Source: Avoscillospira_A sp052117125 (GTDB lineage Bacteria > Bacillota > Clostridia > Oscillospirales > Oscillospiraceae). Taken from it: DNA of 64,000 bases. The stretch is taken from NCBI RefSeq assembly GCF_052117125.1, contig NZ_JBQKJT010000004.1, positions 179,029 to 243,028 of the forward strand, read 5' to 3'. The translations under genes and the position numbers were made by a program. The notes under the pieces are model-generated. The model was not told where the DNA came from. It ran no database searches and saw only the letters and a list, made by a program, of their open reading frames with translations. The stretch's first letter is position 1; every line of letters begins with the position of its first letter. Below, in pieces: positions 8,401 through 17,177 of this stretch.

Positions 8401-9180
8401 ATGGAACTGAACATTCTGGCCGTGGGCGATGTGGTATCCCCCGCCGGCGTCAAATATCTGCAAAAAACGCTGCGCAAACTCAAGCAGCAATACAAGGTGG
8501 ACTTCTGCGTGGTCAACGGCGAAAACGCCGCCATGGTGGGCCTGACGCCCGCCCATGCCGACGAGATTCTGGACGCCGGAGCCGATGTCATCACCCTGGG
8601 CAACCACACCTGGAACTGTCGGGACATCATCCCCATGATCGAAGACTGTCCCTATCTGCTGCGGCCCGCCAACTTCCCGCCCCAGCAGCCGGGCCGGGGC
8701 TGGGGCGTCTTTGAGACAAAAGCCGGACCCGTGGCCGTGGTGAACCTCATCGGCCGCTGCGACATGGCCTTCGGCCCCGACAATCCCTTTCTGCTCATGG
8801 AAAAGCTGCTGCCCCAACTGGATACCAGGCTGATTCTGGTGGACTTCCACGCCGAGGCCACCTCGGAAAAATTGGCCATGGGTTACCATCTGGATGGCCG
8901 CGTCAGCGCCGTCTGGGGTACCCATACCCACGTTCCCACAGCGGACTGTCAGATTCTGCCCCAGGGTACCGGCTACATCACCGACCTGGGCATGACCGGC
9001 CCGGCCCGCTCCATTCTCGGCGTCCTGCCGGAGCAGTCCGTGGCTGGCTTCCGGGGCGAATTGACGTCCCGCTTCAAGGCCGCCCCCGGTCCCTGCAAGC
9101 TGGAGGGGGCTGTCTTCACCATCGATACGGCCACCGGCCGCTGCGTCCACGCCGAAGGAGTGCGCATCCATGAGGATTAA
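8401..9180 (+). CDS. ymdB: YmdB-family metallophosphoesterase
   Basis: This 259-residue protein matches the TIGR00282 family, whose characterised members are dimetal phosphodiesterases active on 2',3'-cyclic nucleotides and linked in Bacillus to the choice between biofilm and motility. Motifs seen are GDVVSPAG (metal Asp), VNGENAA, LGNHTWN, DFHAEATSEK and WGTHTHVPTAD, covering the metal ligands and the catalytic His. The start is supported by GGAAAGCGAGAG upstream. The 3' end overlaps the next gene by 11 bases, so the two are co-translated. Confidence 0.92.
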   Translation: MELNILAVGDVVSPAGVKYLQKTLRKLKQQYKVDFCVVNGENAAMVGLTPAHADEILDAGADVITLGNHTWNCRDIIPMIEDCPYLLRPANFPPQQPGRGWGVFETKAGPVAVVNLIGRCDMAFGPDNPFLLMEKLLPQLDTRLILVDFHAEATSEKLAMGYHLDGRVSAVWGTHTHVPTADCQILPQGTGYITDLGMTGPARSILGVLPEQSVAGFRGELTSRFKAAPGPCKLEGAVFTIDTATGRCVHAEGVRIHED

Positions 9181-10243
9181 ATTTCTCCACGCCGCCGACC
9201 TGCATCTGGACTCCCCCTTTGCGGCCCTGCCGCCGGAACAGGCCGCCCGCCGCCGGAGAGAACAGCGGGAACTGCTGGGACAGATTGTGGAGCTGTGCAA
9301 CGGGGAACAGTGCGACCTGCTGCTATTGGCCGGTGATCTGTTCGACGGGGCCACGGTGTACCCGGACACGCTGGAGGTGTTGCAGCGCCAGCTGGCCCGC
9401 TGCCGGGCACTGGTTTTCATCAGCCCCGGCAACCACGACCCCTACGGACCCGGCAGCCCCTACGCCCGGAACGACTGGCCCAAAAACGTCCACTTTTTCA
9501 CAGAACCGGCCATGCAGGGCTTTCAGCTGCCCCATTTAAATCTGGAGCTGTGGGGCGCGGCTTTTACAGGTTCCTCCGCCCCATCGCTGCTGGAGGGCTT
9601 CCGCGTCAGCGGCGAACGGCCCGCCATCGTCCTGCTTCACGGCGACGCCCAGAACGCCGCCAGTCCCTATAACGCCATCACCATGACCCAACTGGAACAA
9701 TGTGGCGCGAACTATGTGGCTCTGGGCCACATCCATACCCCGTCGGGGCTGCTTCACGCCGGAAAAACGGCCTACGCCTGGCCCGGCTGCGCCATGGGAC
9801 GGGGCTTCGACGAGACGGGGCCCCGGGGTGTCTATGTGGGAACCCTCACCGACGAGGGCTGCGACCTCCAATTCCACCCCCTGGACAGCCGCCGGTACTT
9901 GATCCTCACGGTGGAGGCTGGAGCGGACCCGCGCCAATCCATTGTGGACGCTTTACCGGCGGAGACGGAAAACGACATCTACCGCATTGTGCTGACCGGC
10001 CCCAGCCCCCGGCTGGATGTGGTCTCTCTGGAGGAATCGCTGGCTCCCCGCTTTTTCGGTCTCACCATTGTGGACGAAACCTACGCCCCGCGGGACCTGT
10101 GGGAGGCCCGGGGCCAGGACACGCTGCGGGGCCTCTTTTTGCAGGCCCTCTATGAACGCCGGGCCGAGGACCGGGAACTATATGAGATGGCCGCGCAGCT
10201 GGGGGTGGCGGCCCTGGACGGACGGGAGGTGCCGGAACTTTGA
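9170..10243 (+). CDS. SbcD/YhaO-like metallophosphoesterase
   Basis: The protein (357 residues) begins with a calcineurin-type nuclease domain: FLHAADLHLDSPF, LLLAGDLFDG, ISPGNHDPYG and LHGDAQ with ALGHIH supply the two-metal site of Mre11/SbcD nucleases. The C-terminal part is the family capping domain. It pairs with the following SbcC-like ATPase gene, which it overlaps by four bases (TTGA). By analogy with Bacillus YhaO/YhaN the pair should act in processing DNA ends or hairpins. The start overlaps ymdB. Confidence 0.9.
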   Translation: MRIKFLHAADLHLDSPFAALPPEQAARRRREQRELLGQIVELCNGEQCDLLLLAGDLFDGATVYPDTLEVLQRQLARCRALVFISPGNHDPYGPGSPYARNDWPKNVHFFTEPAMQGFQLPHLNLELWGAAFTGSSAPSLLEGFRVSGERPAIVLLHGDAQNAASPYNAITMTQLEQCGANYVALGHIHTPSGLLHAGKTAYAWPGCAMGRGFDETGPRGVYVGTLTDEGCDLQFHPLDSRRYLILTVEAGADPRQSIVDALPAETENDIYRIVLTGPSPRLDVVSLEESLAPRFFGLTIVDETYAPRDLWEARGQDTLRGLFLQALYERRAEDRELYEMAAQLGVAALDGREVPEL

Positions 10244-12456
10244 TTCTCAAACGCATGACCGCCACCTTCGGTAAGCTGGAACGGGAACAGCTGGACCTGA
10301 AACCGGGTCTCAACGTCATTGAAGCCCCCAACGAGTCCGGTAAATCCACCTGGGCGGCCTTTTTATTGTCCATGCTTTACGGCATCGACACGGCCCAGCG
10401 GTCCTCCCGGACCAATCTGCCTGATAAAACGAAATACAAACCCTGGAGCGGCCAGCCCATGGAGGGCAGTCTCGAACTGCAATGGCAGGGCCGCCCCATC
10501 ACCATTCAGCGCACCGGCTCCGACCGGTCGCCCATGCGGGAATTTTCCGCCTTTGACAGCGAGACGGGCAATTCGGTCCCGCTGACAGAGAGTACCTGCG
10601 GCCAAACCCTCATCGGCGTGGAGCGCAGCGTCTACGAGCGCAGCGGCTTTCTCAGCTTCCGGTGCATGGCCATCAGCGGCGATCATGCACTGGAGGCCCG
10701 TCTCAACGCGTTGGTGTCCTCCGGTGAGGAGTCCTTCAGCTACACTCAGGTGGAAAAACGGCTGCGGGACCAGCGAAACCGTCTGCGTCACAACCGTTTG
10801 GGACTGCTTCCCCAGGCCGAGGAGGAACTGCGGCAGGTTCGGCAGCAGATGGAGACCTTGGAGACCCTCAACCGGGAATACCGAGAACTGGAAGTCCGTC
10901 GAGAAGGTCTGACGGAGCAGGAGAAGCGGCTGTCGGAACAGCTGTCGCGGCTTCAGGCCCAGGCCCTTTCCGGAAAGCGGCAGCAGTTGGAAGCCGCCCG
11001 CCAGGACTGGGAAAAAAAATCCGCCTTTCTCCGGCAGAAGGCCGAAAGTGTGGCCGCTTTACCTCCCCTGGAAACGCTGTCGGCCACCCAGGGGCAGCTG
11101 GACGCCACGGTGGACGGTCTGCGGCAGCTGGAATCCATGGTGGATTTGCGGCAGCCCATGACGCCGTTGGAACCGCCCCAGTGTCCGCCGGGCTTTGAAG
11201 GCCTCACCAGTGAACAGGTCCACGAGACCGTGGAGGCCGAATGCGCCCGACTGGAACGGCTGCGGTGTCCGCCCCTCTACGACGGCAGCGCGCCGGGCCG
11301 CATGAGCGGCGTGGCTGTGGTCATGGGCGTGCTGGCCGTCCTGGGCCTGTTTTTGAAGCTGTGGCCCATGGTGGCCTTTGGGTTGATACTGGCCGTTGTC
11401 TTTGCCGTCCAGGCCGGAACCCGGGCCAACCGCAACCACCGGGCCCGGATGCAATACCGCTCCATCCTGGACCGCTATGATGTGGATTCCATGGATGATT
11501 TGCTGGACTTGTGCGACAGCTGGCGGGAGACGCTGGCGGAGTACAGCCGTCAGACGGCAGAATTGAAGCGGCAGCGCAACGCCTGGGAGATTCAGATGAC
11601 CCATCTGGGAGAGCGGATGACGGAGCTCATGGCCGCCGTCCGGGCCTTCGCACCGGAGGTCGTCGATGTGACGCAGGCCAAAGCCGCCATTCAGCGGGCC
11701 ATCCATTTACAGCAGTTTTACGCCGCCGCCCAGCGGGAAGAGCAGAACGCCCGGTCCCGGTATGAAGCGTTGCAGGAGGCCATCGGCCCGTTGCCGGAAC
11801 CGGCCGCCGACGGCAGCGAAGCGGACGGCGACCCGGAGGAAGTGGCCGGACAGTTGGAGGCGGTGCGGCAGGAATTGGCCGAGGTCCGGTCTCAAATGGA
11901 CCTGCGGCGGGGCCGCATGGAAGCCGATGGAGACCCCGCCCAGTGGAGCGCCAAGGAATCTGTGCTAACTGCTAAAATCGCCCGGATGCAGCGGCGGCTG
12001 GACGCGCTGAATCTGGCATTGGACGCCCTTTCCCAGGCCAATGAGACGTTGCAGACCCGGTTTTCCCCCCAACTGAACCGGCTGGCGGGGCAGTATATGG
12101 CCCGGCTCACCGACGGCCGTTACGATCAGGTGCTGTTGGACCAGAATCTACAGGTCACGGCCCGCCCGGCGGGACAGGCCATCAACCGCCCCTTGCAGGC
12201 GTTGAGCAGCGGCACCGGCGACCAGCTGTATCTGGCCGTCCGGCTGGCCATCTGTGATCTGGTGCTGCCGCCGGAGGCTCCATTGGTTTTGGATGACGCC
12301 CTGGCTGTTTTTGACGACGAGCGTATGGGGGCAGCCCTTTCCCTGCTGCGGGAGCTGGCGCAGAAACGACAGATTCTACTGTTTACCTGCCATACCCGCG
12401 AAAAGGCCTGGCTCGATGCCCACCCAGTCGAAACAGCAACTTTCCCCGCAAATTAA
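10240..12456 (+). CDS. SbcC/YhaN-like ATPase with coiled coil
   Basis: This 738-residue partner of the upstream nuclease starts at a TTG overlapping its stop codon, with GGGAGGTG 8 bases upstream. The N-terminal lobe has Walker A (APNESGKST, about 28-37). Long coiled-coil segments follow at about 185-270 and 430-610. The C-terminal lobe carries the ABC signature-like LSSGTGDQ and Walker B LVLDDALAVFDD. Two adjacent hydrophobic segments at about 355-395 interrupt the coiled coil, as in Bacillus YhaN, and suggest membrane association. Role inferred: ATP-driven partner of the YhaO-type nuclease. Confidence 0.88.
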   Translation: MILKRMTATFGKLEREQLDLKPGLNVIEAPNESGKSTWAAFLLSMLYGIDTAQRSSRTNLPDKTKYKPWSGQPMEGSLELQWQGRPITIQRTGSDRSPMREFSAFDSETGNSVPLTESTCGQTLIGVERSVYERSGFLSFRCMAISGDHALEARLNALVSSGEESFSYTQVEKRLRDQRNRLRHNRLGLLPQAEEELRQVRQQMETLETLNREYRELEVRREGLTEQEKRLSEQLSRLQAQALSGKRQQLEAARQDWEKKSAFLRQKAESVAALPPLETLSATQGQLDATVDGLRQLESMVDLRQPMTPLEPPQCPPGFEGLTSEQVHETVEAECARLERLRCPPLYDGSAPGRMSGVAVVMGVLAVLGLFLKLWPMVAFGLILAVVFAVQAGTRANRNHRARMQYRSILDRYDVDSMDDLLDLCDSWRETLAEYSRQTAELKRQRNAWEIQMTHLGERMTELMAAVRAFAPEVVDVTQAKAAIQRAIHLQQFYAAAQREEQNARSRYEALQEAIGPLPEPAADGSEADGDPEEVAGQLEAVRQELAEVRSQMDLRRGRMEADGDPAQWSAKESVLTAKIARMQRRLDALNLALDALSQANETLQTRFSPQLNRLAGQYMARLTDGRYDQVLLDQNLQVTARPAGQAINRPLQALSSGTGDQLYLAVRLAICDLVLPPEAPLVLDDALAVFDDERMGAALSLLRELAQKRQILLFTCHTREKAWLDAHPVETATFPAN

Positions 12457-12493
12457 AGTTTTTACTCAATTTCTTGTAAAACAATTGCAGAAT

Positions 12494-12658
12494 CCAGAGG
12501 ATCTTCCTCTGGTCGCCCCGTGCGCGGGGCGACATGCCCGTCGTCCGCAGCCGGCGGGATACCCCATCGTCCCAAAGCGTCCGCCGCAGCGGACGCAACC
12601 CCCGTCGAAGCCGAAGGCCGCCGTCCCCACCCCATCGGGGGTGGCGGACGGCGGCCTT
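12494..12658. terminator. Array of four hairpins between convergent genes
   Basis: Four perfect stem-loops follow one another: CCAGAGG/CCTCTGG (12494-12512), GTCGCCCCG/CGGGGCGAC (12512-12533), GCGTCCGC/GCGGACGC (12577-12596) and a 13-bp stem AAGGCCGCCGTCC/GGACGGCGGCCTT (12614-12658) with a second inner stem. The last one lies 11 bases from the stop of the minus-strand DUF4317 gene and may terminate it. T-tracts are weak. Confidence 0.6.
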
Positions 12659-12669
12659 ATCCATCTGTG

Positions 12670-13803
12670 TTACTCTTGGATGTGAATATTGATGCCGTTG
12701 ACTTCCACGGAGTCATCGGCCCGGACCAGGATGTACTTGGCGCCGTCGATGACGCGGGTCTCCACCAAATCCTTCCGCTCCGGGTTGACCTTGATGGTCA
12801 CATCGGGGGTGTTGACCTGCATCTGCTTGGCGTCAATGAGATTGGCGGGGCTGAGAATGGCGTCGGCGCCGAATTCATCGTCAAAGCGCTTGTCGAAGCT
12901 CTCCAGCTCTGCCGCCTCCACGCCGCAGGATTCCAGAACCTGCTCCACCTGCTGTTTCGTCAGCACCAGGGGTTCCGGGTCGTGGTTGGCCTTGTGGTCG
13001 GCAATCAGGTCGCTGAGATGGCTGTGCATGGTCTGCACCACGTCGTAGCTACAGGATTCCTCCAGGGAATCCGACAGCATCAGCTGGAACGTCTCCTTCT
13101 GATCGGCGGCAGCCATGGGCGGCTCCGTCCGGAACACGGCCTCAATGAAATCCTCGTGGACATTGTCGGCGCTGCGGGTGTAATAGAGGGCATTATACAG
13201 GTTGGTACTGCGGCTGTCAAAGGCCGGGAAGAGAAAGCCCAGCTCCGGCGCGGCCACTACAAAATCCTGGGTCTGGAGGTGGAAGGTCTGCTCGTGGGCG
13301 TCAAAGCACAGATTGGGCTTGGTCAGCTTGACAGGGCAGATACTGCACACAATGTAGGAAAATTGCGTGTCGGAGCCGTCGGACATACGGCCGCCGTCCC
13401 GCCCCTTGTAGGGCACGTCGTAGACGTCGTGGGCCAGCAAAATAACGTAGTTGGTCTCCATGGCCAGGGCCTGGACCACGGTCTCAAAGAACTGGTCCAG
13501 CACCGACTCGTTCTTGAGGCCTGAGTCCCGCAGGTTCATCAAAAGACGATGCTCGTCGCTGTCGGCCACCTGGGCCGTCTGGAAAGTGATGTCCAGCAGA
13601 TTCTTGCCCTGGCCGCCGGAAAGGGATCGTTTCAGCAGGGCCATGTACTTTTCCCGTTCGTTTTCCGTGGCTAGGGCCACCGACTGATCGAAGCGGGCAA
13701 TGATCTCCCGGTTGTCGCTGACATAGCAGCCGACAATATGCGTGATATTGGTCCGGTCGGGGCGGAACCGCCGCCGGATCTCAGAAATTTCCTTATCGGT
13801 CAT
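12670..13803 (-). CDS. DUF4317 family protein
   Basis: This 377-residue soluble protein matches the DUF4317 family, widespread in clostridia and without known function. Characteristic stretches are ISEIRRRFRPDRTNITHI at the N-terminus, SGGQGKNLLDITF near 92, VCSICPVKLTKP near 175 and DYVVAAPELGFLFPAF-type sequence near 205. The start at 13803 has AGGAG 8 bases upstream; an ATG three codons earlier lacks spacing. It is divergent from the FmdE-like gene, across 156 bases. No catalytic motif is evident and no function should be assumed. Confidence 0.8.
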   Translation of the reverse strand: MTDKEISEIRRRFRPDRTNITHIVGCYVSDNREIIARFDQSVALATENEREKYMALLKRSLSGGQGKNLLDITFQTAQVADSDEHRLLMNLRDSGLKNESVLDQFFETVVQALAMETNYVILLAHDVYDVPYKGRDGGRMSDGSDTQFSYIVCSICPVKLTKPNLCFDAHEQTFHLQTQDFVVAAPELGFLFPAFDSRSTNLYNALYYTRSADNVHEDFIEAVFRTEPPMAAADQKETFQLMLSDSLEESCSYDVVQTMHSHLSDLIADHKANHDPEPLVLTKQQVEQVLESCGVEAAELESFDKRFDDEFGADAILSPANLIDAKQMQVNTPDVTIKVNPERKDLVETRVIDGAKYILVRADDSVEVNGINIHIQE

Positions 13804-13887
13804 GGTATGCACTCCTGTTCTTTCAGTTCTTCCCTAGTATATCATAAATATCCTGCAATTTGTAGCATTTTTCCCATCGATATCACC

Positions 13888-13916
13888 TTGCATCCCGTCC
13901 CAGGATTTGATATAAT
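13888..13916 (+). promoter_or_regulatory. Predicted promoter of the FmdE-like gene
   Basis: TTGCAT, a 17-base spacer and a perfect TATAAT (13911-13916) lie 44 bases upstream of the start codon. Confidence 0.75.
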
Positions 13917-13959
13917 GTGCCCAAACTGTCCACAGTGTGACGGTGAGGAGAGAAAGACT

Positions 13960-14466
13960 ATGGAATTTGAAAGAGCGTGGGCGCGGGCGGTATCATTCCA
14001 CGGCTGCGCCTGTCCGGCCCTGGCCATCGGCGCAAGGGCCACGGCCTATGTCATGGAGCAGTTCGGGCTGGAGGAAGGCCCCTGCGACGTGGTATGTACG
14101 GCGGAGAGCTTTTCCTGTGCCATCGACGCCATCCAATCGGTGCTGGGCTGTACCATCGGCAACGGGAAGCTGCGGGTCCAGAGCCGCCGCCGTATGGCCT
14201 TTCGCTTCTGCGATCCCCGGACGGACCGGAGCATCCATCTGGCGCTGCGGCCCTGGCTGCGGGACCGGCCGGGTCTGACGGAGAAGCTGCTGGCCATGCC
14301 CCTGGAAAAGCTGTTCCAGGTCACAGAGGGCAACGAGGTGCCGGAAAAGGCCCCCAACTGTATCCTGTCCTCGGCCTGCATGGTCCGCAATCCCCGCCCC
14401 GTGGTCACGCCTACGTTGTTGCCCTCCGATGACCTTTACGACAGCGACGGCGACCGGGATTGGTAA
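13960..14466 (+). CDS. FmdE-like protein (orphan)
   Basis: This 168-residue protein resembles the N-terminal domain of FmdE, the subunit E family of formylmethanofuran dehydrogenase. The HGCACPALAIGARATAYVMEQFG stretch (split here as HGCACPALAIG plus the following helix) and CTAESFSCAIDAIQSVLGCTIGNGKL-type sequence carry the family His/Cys metal-binding pattern. The C-terminal zinc-finger part of longer FmdE proteins is reduced to a CILSSAC segment. No molybdenum dehydrogenase genes lie nearby, so this is an orphan whose role, possibly metal or pterin binding, is unknown. GAGGAGAG precedes the start. Confidence 0.8.
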   Translation: MEFERAWARAVSFHGCACPALAIGARATAYVMEQFGLEEGPCDVVCTAESFSCAIDAIQSVLGCTIGNGKLRVQSRRRMAFRFCDPRTDRSIHLALRPWLRDRPGLTEKLLAMPLEKLFQVTEGNEVPEKAPNCILSSACMVRNPRPVVTPTLLPSDDLYDSDGDRDW

Positions 14467-14488
14467 AACTGCTGCATACCTGAACAAA

Positions 14489-14521
14489 GGGCGCGTCCGC
14501 CGGGACGCGCCCTTTTTGTGT
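14489..14521 (+). terminator. Rho-independent terminator after the FmdE-like gene
   Basis: GGGCGCGTCC pairs with GGACGCGCCC across a 4-base loop and is followed by TTTTTG. Confidence 0.9.
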
Positions 14522-14738
14522 CAACCGCGCCGGACGGACACAACAAAACCGCAGGAAATTCCACCCTTTTCGCACAAATATCCGCTCTGCAAGGACATTT
14601 TGCGGTTGAATTTTAGGGTATGAACGAAGTATGAGCATTTATAATACTGGTATGAATAAACAAAATAGAGCGTTTTCACTTGTGCATTTTGTAGAAAATG
14701 TGCAAGAACATTTGGTGAATCCATATTCACTATTTGCA

Positions 14739-14767
14739 TTGACTTTACAGAGGAAAAAGCATAGAAT
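14739..14767 (+). promoter_or_regulatory. Predicted promoter of the liv operon
   Basis: TTGACT (14739-14744), 17 bases, TAGAAT (14762-14767), in an AT-rich 350-base region upstream of livK. The stretch from 14522 to here holds no convincing gene. Confidence 0.7.
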
Positions 14768-14788
14768 GAAGTCACGAAATTCGATATA

Positions 14789-14853
14789 CCACAATTTTTT
14801 GTGGGAAATCACCGGAAAAGACAGGCCAAAACCGAGGATGGCCTTGTTTTTTT
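14789..14853 (+). promoter_or_regulatory. Possible attenuator in the liv leader
   Basis: The roughly 120-base leader contains a CCACAA/TTGTGG hairpin (about 14791-14806) and then a terminator-like hairpin, AGGCCA/TGGCCT followed by TTGTTTTTTT (about 14824-14853), all upstream of the livK ribosome site. This layout suggests transcription attenuation. No T-box or known riboswitch core was recognised. Confidence 0.4.
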
Positions 14854-14896
14854 CCCGCACTGCTTTCGTAATCTAATGCAAAAGGAGAAACTGAAA

Positions 14897-16111
14897 ATGA
14901 AGAAAATCCTCTGCCTTCTGCTGGCCATGACCATGACCTTCGGTTGCCTCACCGCCTGCGGCAGCAAAGACACCAGTGAGCCTGCCGCCGACGGCGCTAC
15001 CACCGGCGATACCGCTACCGGCGACACCGGCAGCTCGGAAGCCGTTGAGGGCGCGTTCAAGCTGGGCGCGATCGGCCCCCTGACCGGCGACGCCGCCATC
15101 TACGGCCAGGCCGTTGTCAACGGCGCACAGATTGCTGTCGACGAGATCAATGCCAGTGACAGCGCCGTCAAGTTTGAACTGAATAAGCAGGACGACGAGG
15201 CCGACGGCGAGAAGTCCAAGAACGCTTACAACACCCTGATGGACTGGGGTATGCAGATTCTGGTTGGTCCCACCACCTCCGGCGCCGCCACGGCCGTGGC
15301 CGCTCAGGTCTACACCGACCGCACCTTTATGATCACCCCCTCCGGTTCCTCCACCGACGTCATCGACGGCAAGGACAACGTTTTCCAGGTCTGCTTCACC
15401 GACCCCAACCAGGGTACCGGCGCTGCCGACTACATGGCCGAGAACATGGCTGACGCCACCATCGGCATCATCTACCGCAACGACGATGCCTACTCCCAGG
15501 GCATCCGCGACACCTTCGTGGCCGAGGCCGAGACCAAGGGCCTGACCGTTGCCTATGAGGGCACCTTCACTGCCGACACCGCCACCGACTTCTCCGTCCA
15601 GCTGGCCGGCGCCCAGTCCGCAGGCTGCGATCTGCTGTTCCTGCCCATCTACTATCAGCCCGCCTCCATCATTCTGAGCCAGGCCAACGCCATGGGCTAC
15701 GCGCCCACCTTCTTCGGCGTGGACGGCATGGACGGCATCCTGACCCTGGAGAACTTCGACACTTCCCTGGCCGAGGGCGTCATGCTGCTGACCCCCTTCT
15801 CTGCCGATGCCACCGATGACCTGACCAAGAACTTCGTCGCCAAGTATCAGGAAGCCTACGGTGAAATCCCCAACCAGTTCGCCGCCGATGCCTATGACGC
15901 TGTGTACATTGTCAAAGCTGCCATCGAGGCCGCCGGCTGCACCGCCGACATGTCCAGCACCGACATCTGTGAGGCTCTGGTGGGCGTGATGACCAGCCTG
16001 AGCTACAACGGTCTCACCGGTCAGAACATGACCTGGCAGGCCACCGGCGAGGTCTCCAAGGCTCCCATGGCCGTCGTCATCAAGGACGGCGTCTACACCC
16101 TGCCCAACTAA
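14897..16111 (+). CDS. livK: Branched-chain amino acid ABC transporter, substrate-binding lipoprotein
   Basis: This is the 404-residue periplasmic-type binding lipoprotein of a LIV-family importer. It has a lipoprotein signal ending in LTAC (Cys21), a Thr/Gly-rich spacer to about residue 50, and a type I periplasmic-binding fold starting at FKLGAIGPLTGDAAIYGQ, with the ligand-contacting VGPTTSGAATAV and TPSGSS segments. AAAGGAG precedes the start. It heads livK-H-M-G-F. Ligand is inferred as Leu/Ile/Val or another hydrophobic amino acid; related binding proteins also take amides or aromatics. Confidence 0.93.
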   Translation: MKKILCLLLAMTMTFGCLTACGSKDTSEPAADGATTGDTATGDTGSSEAVEGAFKLGAIGPLTGDAAIYGQAVVNGAQIAVDEINASDSAVKFELNKQDDEADGEKSKNAYNTLMDWGMQILVGPTTSGAATAVAAQVYTDRTFMITPSGSSTDVIDGKDNVFQVCFTDPNQGTGAADYMAENMADATIGIIYRNDDAYSQGIRDTFVAEAETKGLTVAYEGTFTADTATDFSVQLAGAQSAGCDLLFLPIYYQPASIILSQANAMGYAPTFFGVDGMDGILTLENFDTSLAEGVMLLTPFSADATDDLTKNFVAKYQEAYGEIPNQFAADAYDAVYIVKAAIEAAGCTADMSSTDICEALVGVMTSLSYNGLTGQNMTWQATGEVSKAPMAVVIKDGVYTLPN

Positions 16112-16139
16112 ATATCCGGCCGGGATATCCCGATTTTGG

Positions 16140-16172
16140 CCGTCGGAGAGGGCCTGTACCCTCTCCGGCGGT
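16140..16172 (+). other. Hairpin between livK and livH
   Basis: A GC-rich imperfect stem of about 13 bp (CCGTCGGAGAGGG with CCCTCTCCGGCGG) lies in the 177-base gap after livK. It lacks a T-tract. Such intercistronic hairpins often stabilise the binding-protein mRNA so that it is made in excess of the permease. Confidence 0.5.
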
Positions 16173-16288
16173 ATCCGCATCTTTTCTGCTGTGGTAGAAA
16201 CAGTGGCAGCAGCCGGGGGCTATGCCCCTGTTTCTGCCACAGAATGATCGTGATTTGATATTCGAGTAAAAAGAGGTGTCACCCAATC

Positions 16289-17167
16289 ATGGAATTTTTG
16301 TCCTACCTCATCAGCGGCATCAGCCTGGGCAGCGTCTATGCCATCATCGCCCTGGGCTACACCATGGTCTACGGCATCGCCAAGATGCTGAACTTCGCCC
16401 ACGGCGACGTCATCATGGTGGGCGGCTACATCTCCTTCTGCGCCACCACCTACCTGGGTCTGCCCGCGGTGGTTTCGATTTTGTTGGCTATGGTCGTCTG
16501 TACGGTCCTGGGCATCGTCATTGAGGGTCTGGCCTACAAGCCCCTGCGGGCCGCTCCCTCCCTGGCGGTCCTGATCACCGCCATCGGCGTCAGCTACCTA
16601 CTGCAAAACTCCGCCCTGCTGATCTGGGGCGCCGCCGCCAAGAGCTATACCCCCATCATCTCCGGTACCTTGCAGCTGTTCGGCGGCAAGCTCAACGTTC
16701 AGTACATCTCCATTCTCACCGTCATCGTCTGCCTGGTCATCATGGCGGGCCTGACGCTGTTCACCTCCAAGAGCAAAATGGGCAAGGCCATGCGGGCCTG
16801 CTCCGAGGACAAGGGCGCGGCTCAGCTCATGGGCATCAACGTCAATCAGACCATTTCCGTGACCTTTGCCATCGGCTCGGCACTGGCCGCCGTGGCCGGC
16901 GTCCTGCTGTGCTCCTATTCCCCCTCCCTGATGCCCACCACCGGCTCCATGCCCGGTATCAAGGCCTTTACCGCCGCCGTTTTCGGCGGTATCGGCTCCA
17001 TCCCCGGCGCGTTTCTGGGCGGCATTCTGCTGGGCGTCATTGAGGCCCTTGCCAAAGCCTATATCTCCATGCAGCTGGCCAACGCCATTGTCTTTGCCGT
17101 CCTCATCGTCGTGCTGCTGGTGAAGCCCACGGGCCTTCTGGGCAAGAAGGTTATGGAGAAAGTGTGA
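16289..17167 (+). CDS. livH: Branched-chain amino acid ABC transporter permease LivH
   Basis: This is a 292-residue inner-membrane permease with about eight hydrophobic segments. It has family sequences GYTMVYGIAKMLNFAHGDV near 25-43 and the cytoplasmic ATPase-contact EAA-like loop SKMGKAMRACSEDKGAAQLMG near 170, split over LivH and LivG contact sites. AAAAGAGGTG precedes the start. It forms the heterodimeric channel with LivM. Confidence 0.94.
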   Translation: MEFLSYLISGISLGSVYAIIALGYTMVYGIAKMLNFAHGDVIMVGGYISFCATTYLGLPAVVSILLAMVVCTVLGIVIEGLAYKPLRAAPSLAVLITAIGVSYLLQNSALLIWGAAAKSYTPIISGTLQLFGGKLNVQYISILTVIVCLVIMAGLTLFTSKSKMGKAMRACSEDKGAAQLMGINVNQTISVTFAIGSALAAVAGVLLCSYSPSLMPTTGSMPGIKAFTAAVFGGIGSIPGAFLGGILLGVIEALAKAYISMQLANAIVFAVLIVVLLVKPTGLLGKKVMEKV

Positions 17168-17177
17168 GGTGAGTGGA

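Noticed and set aside
14873..16180. 435-residue minus-strand Gly/Val-rich frame.
   Set aside because: Antisense shadow of livK.
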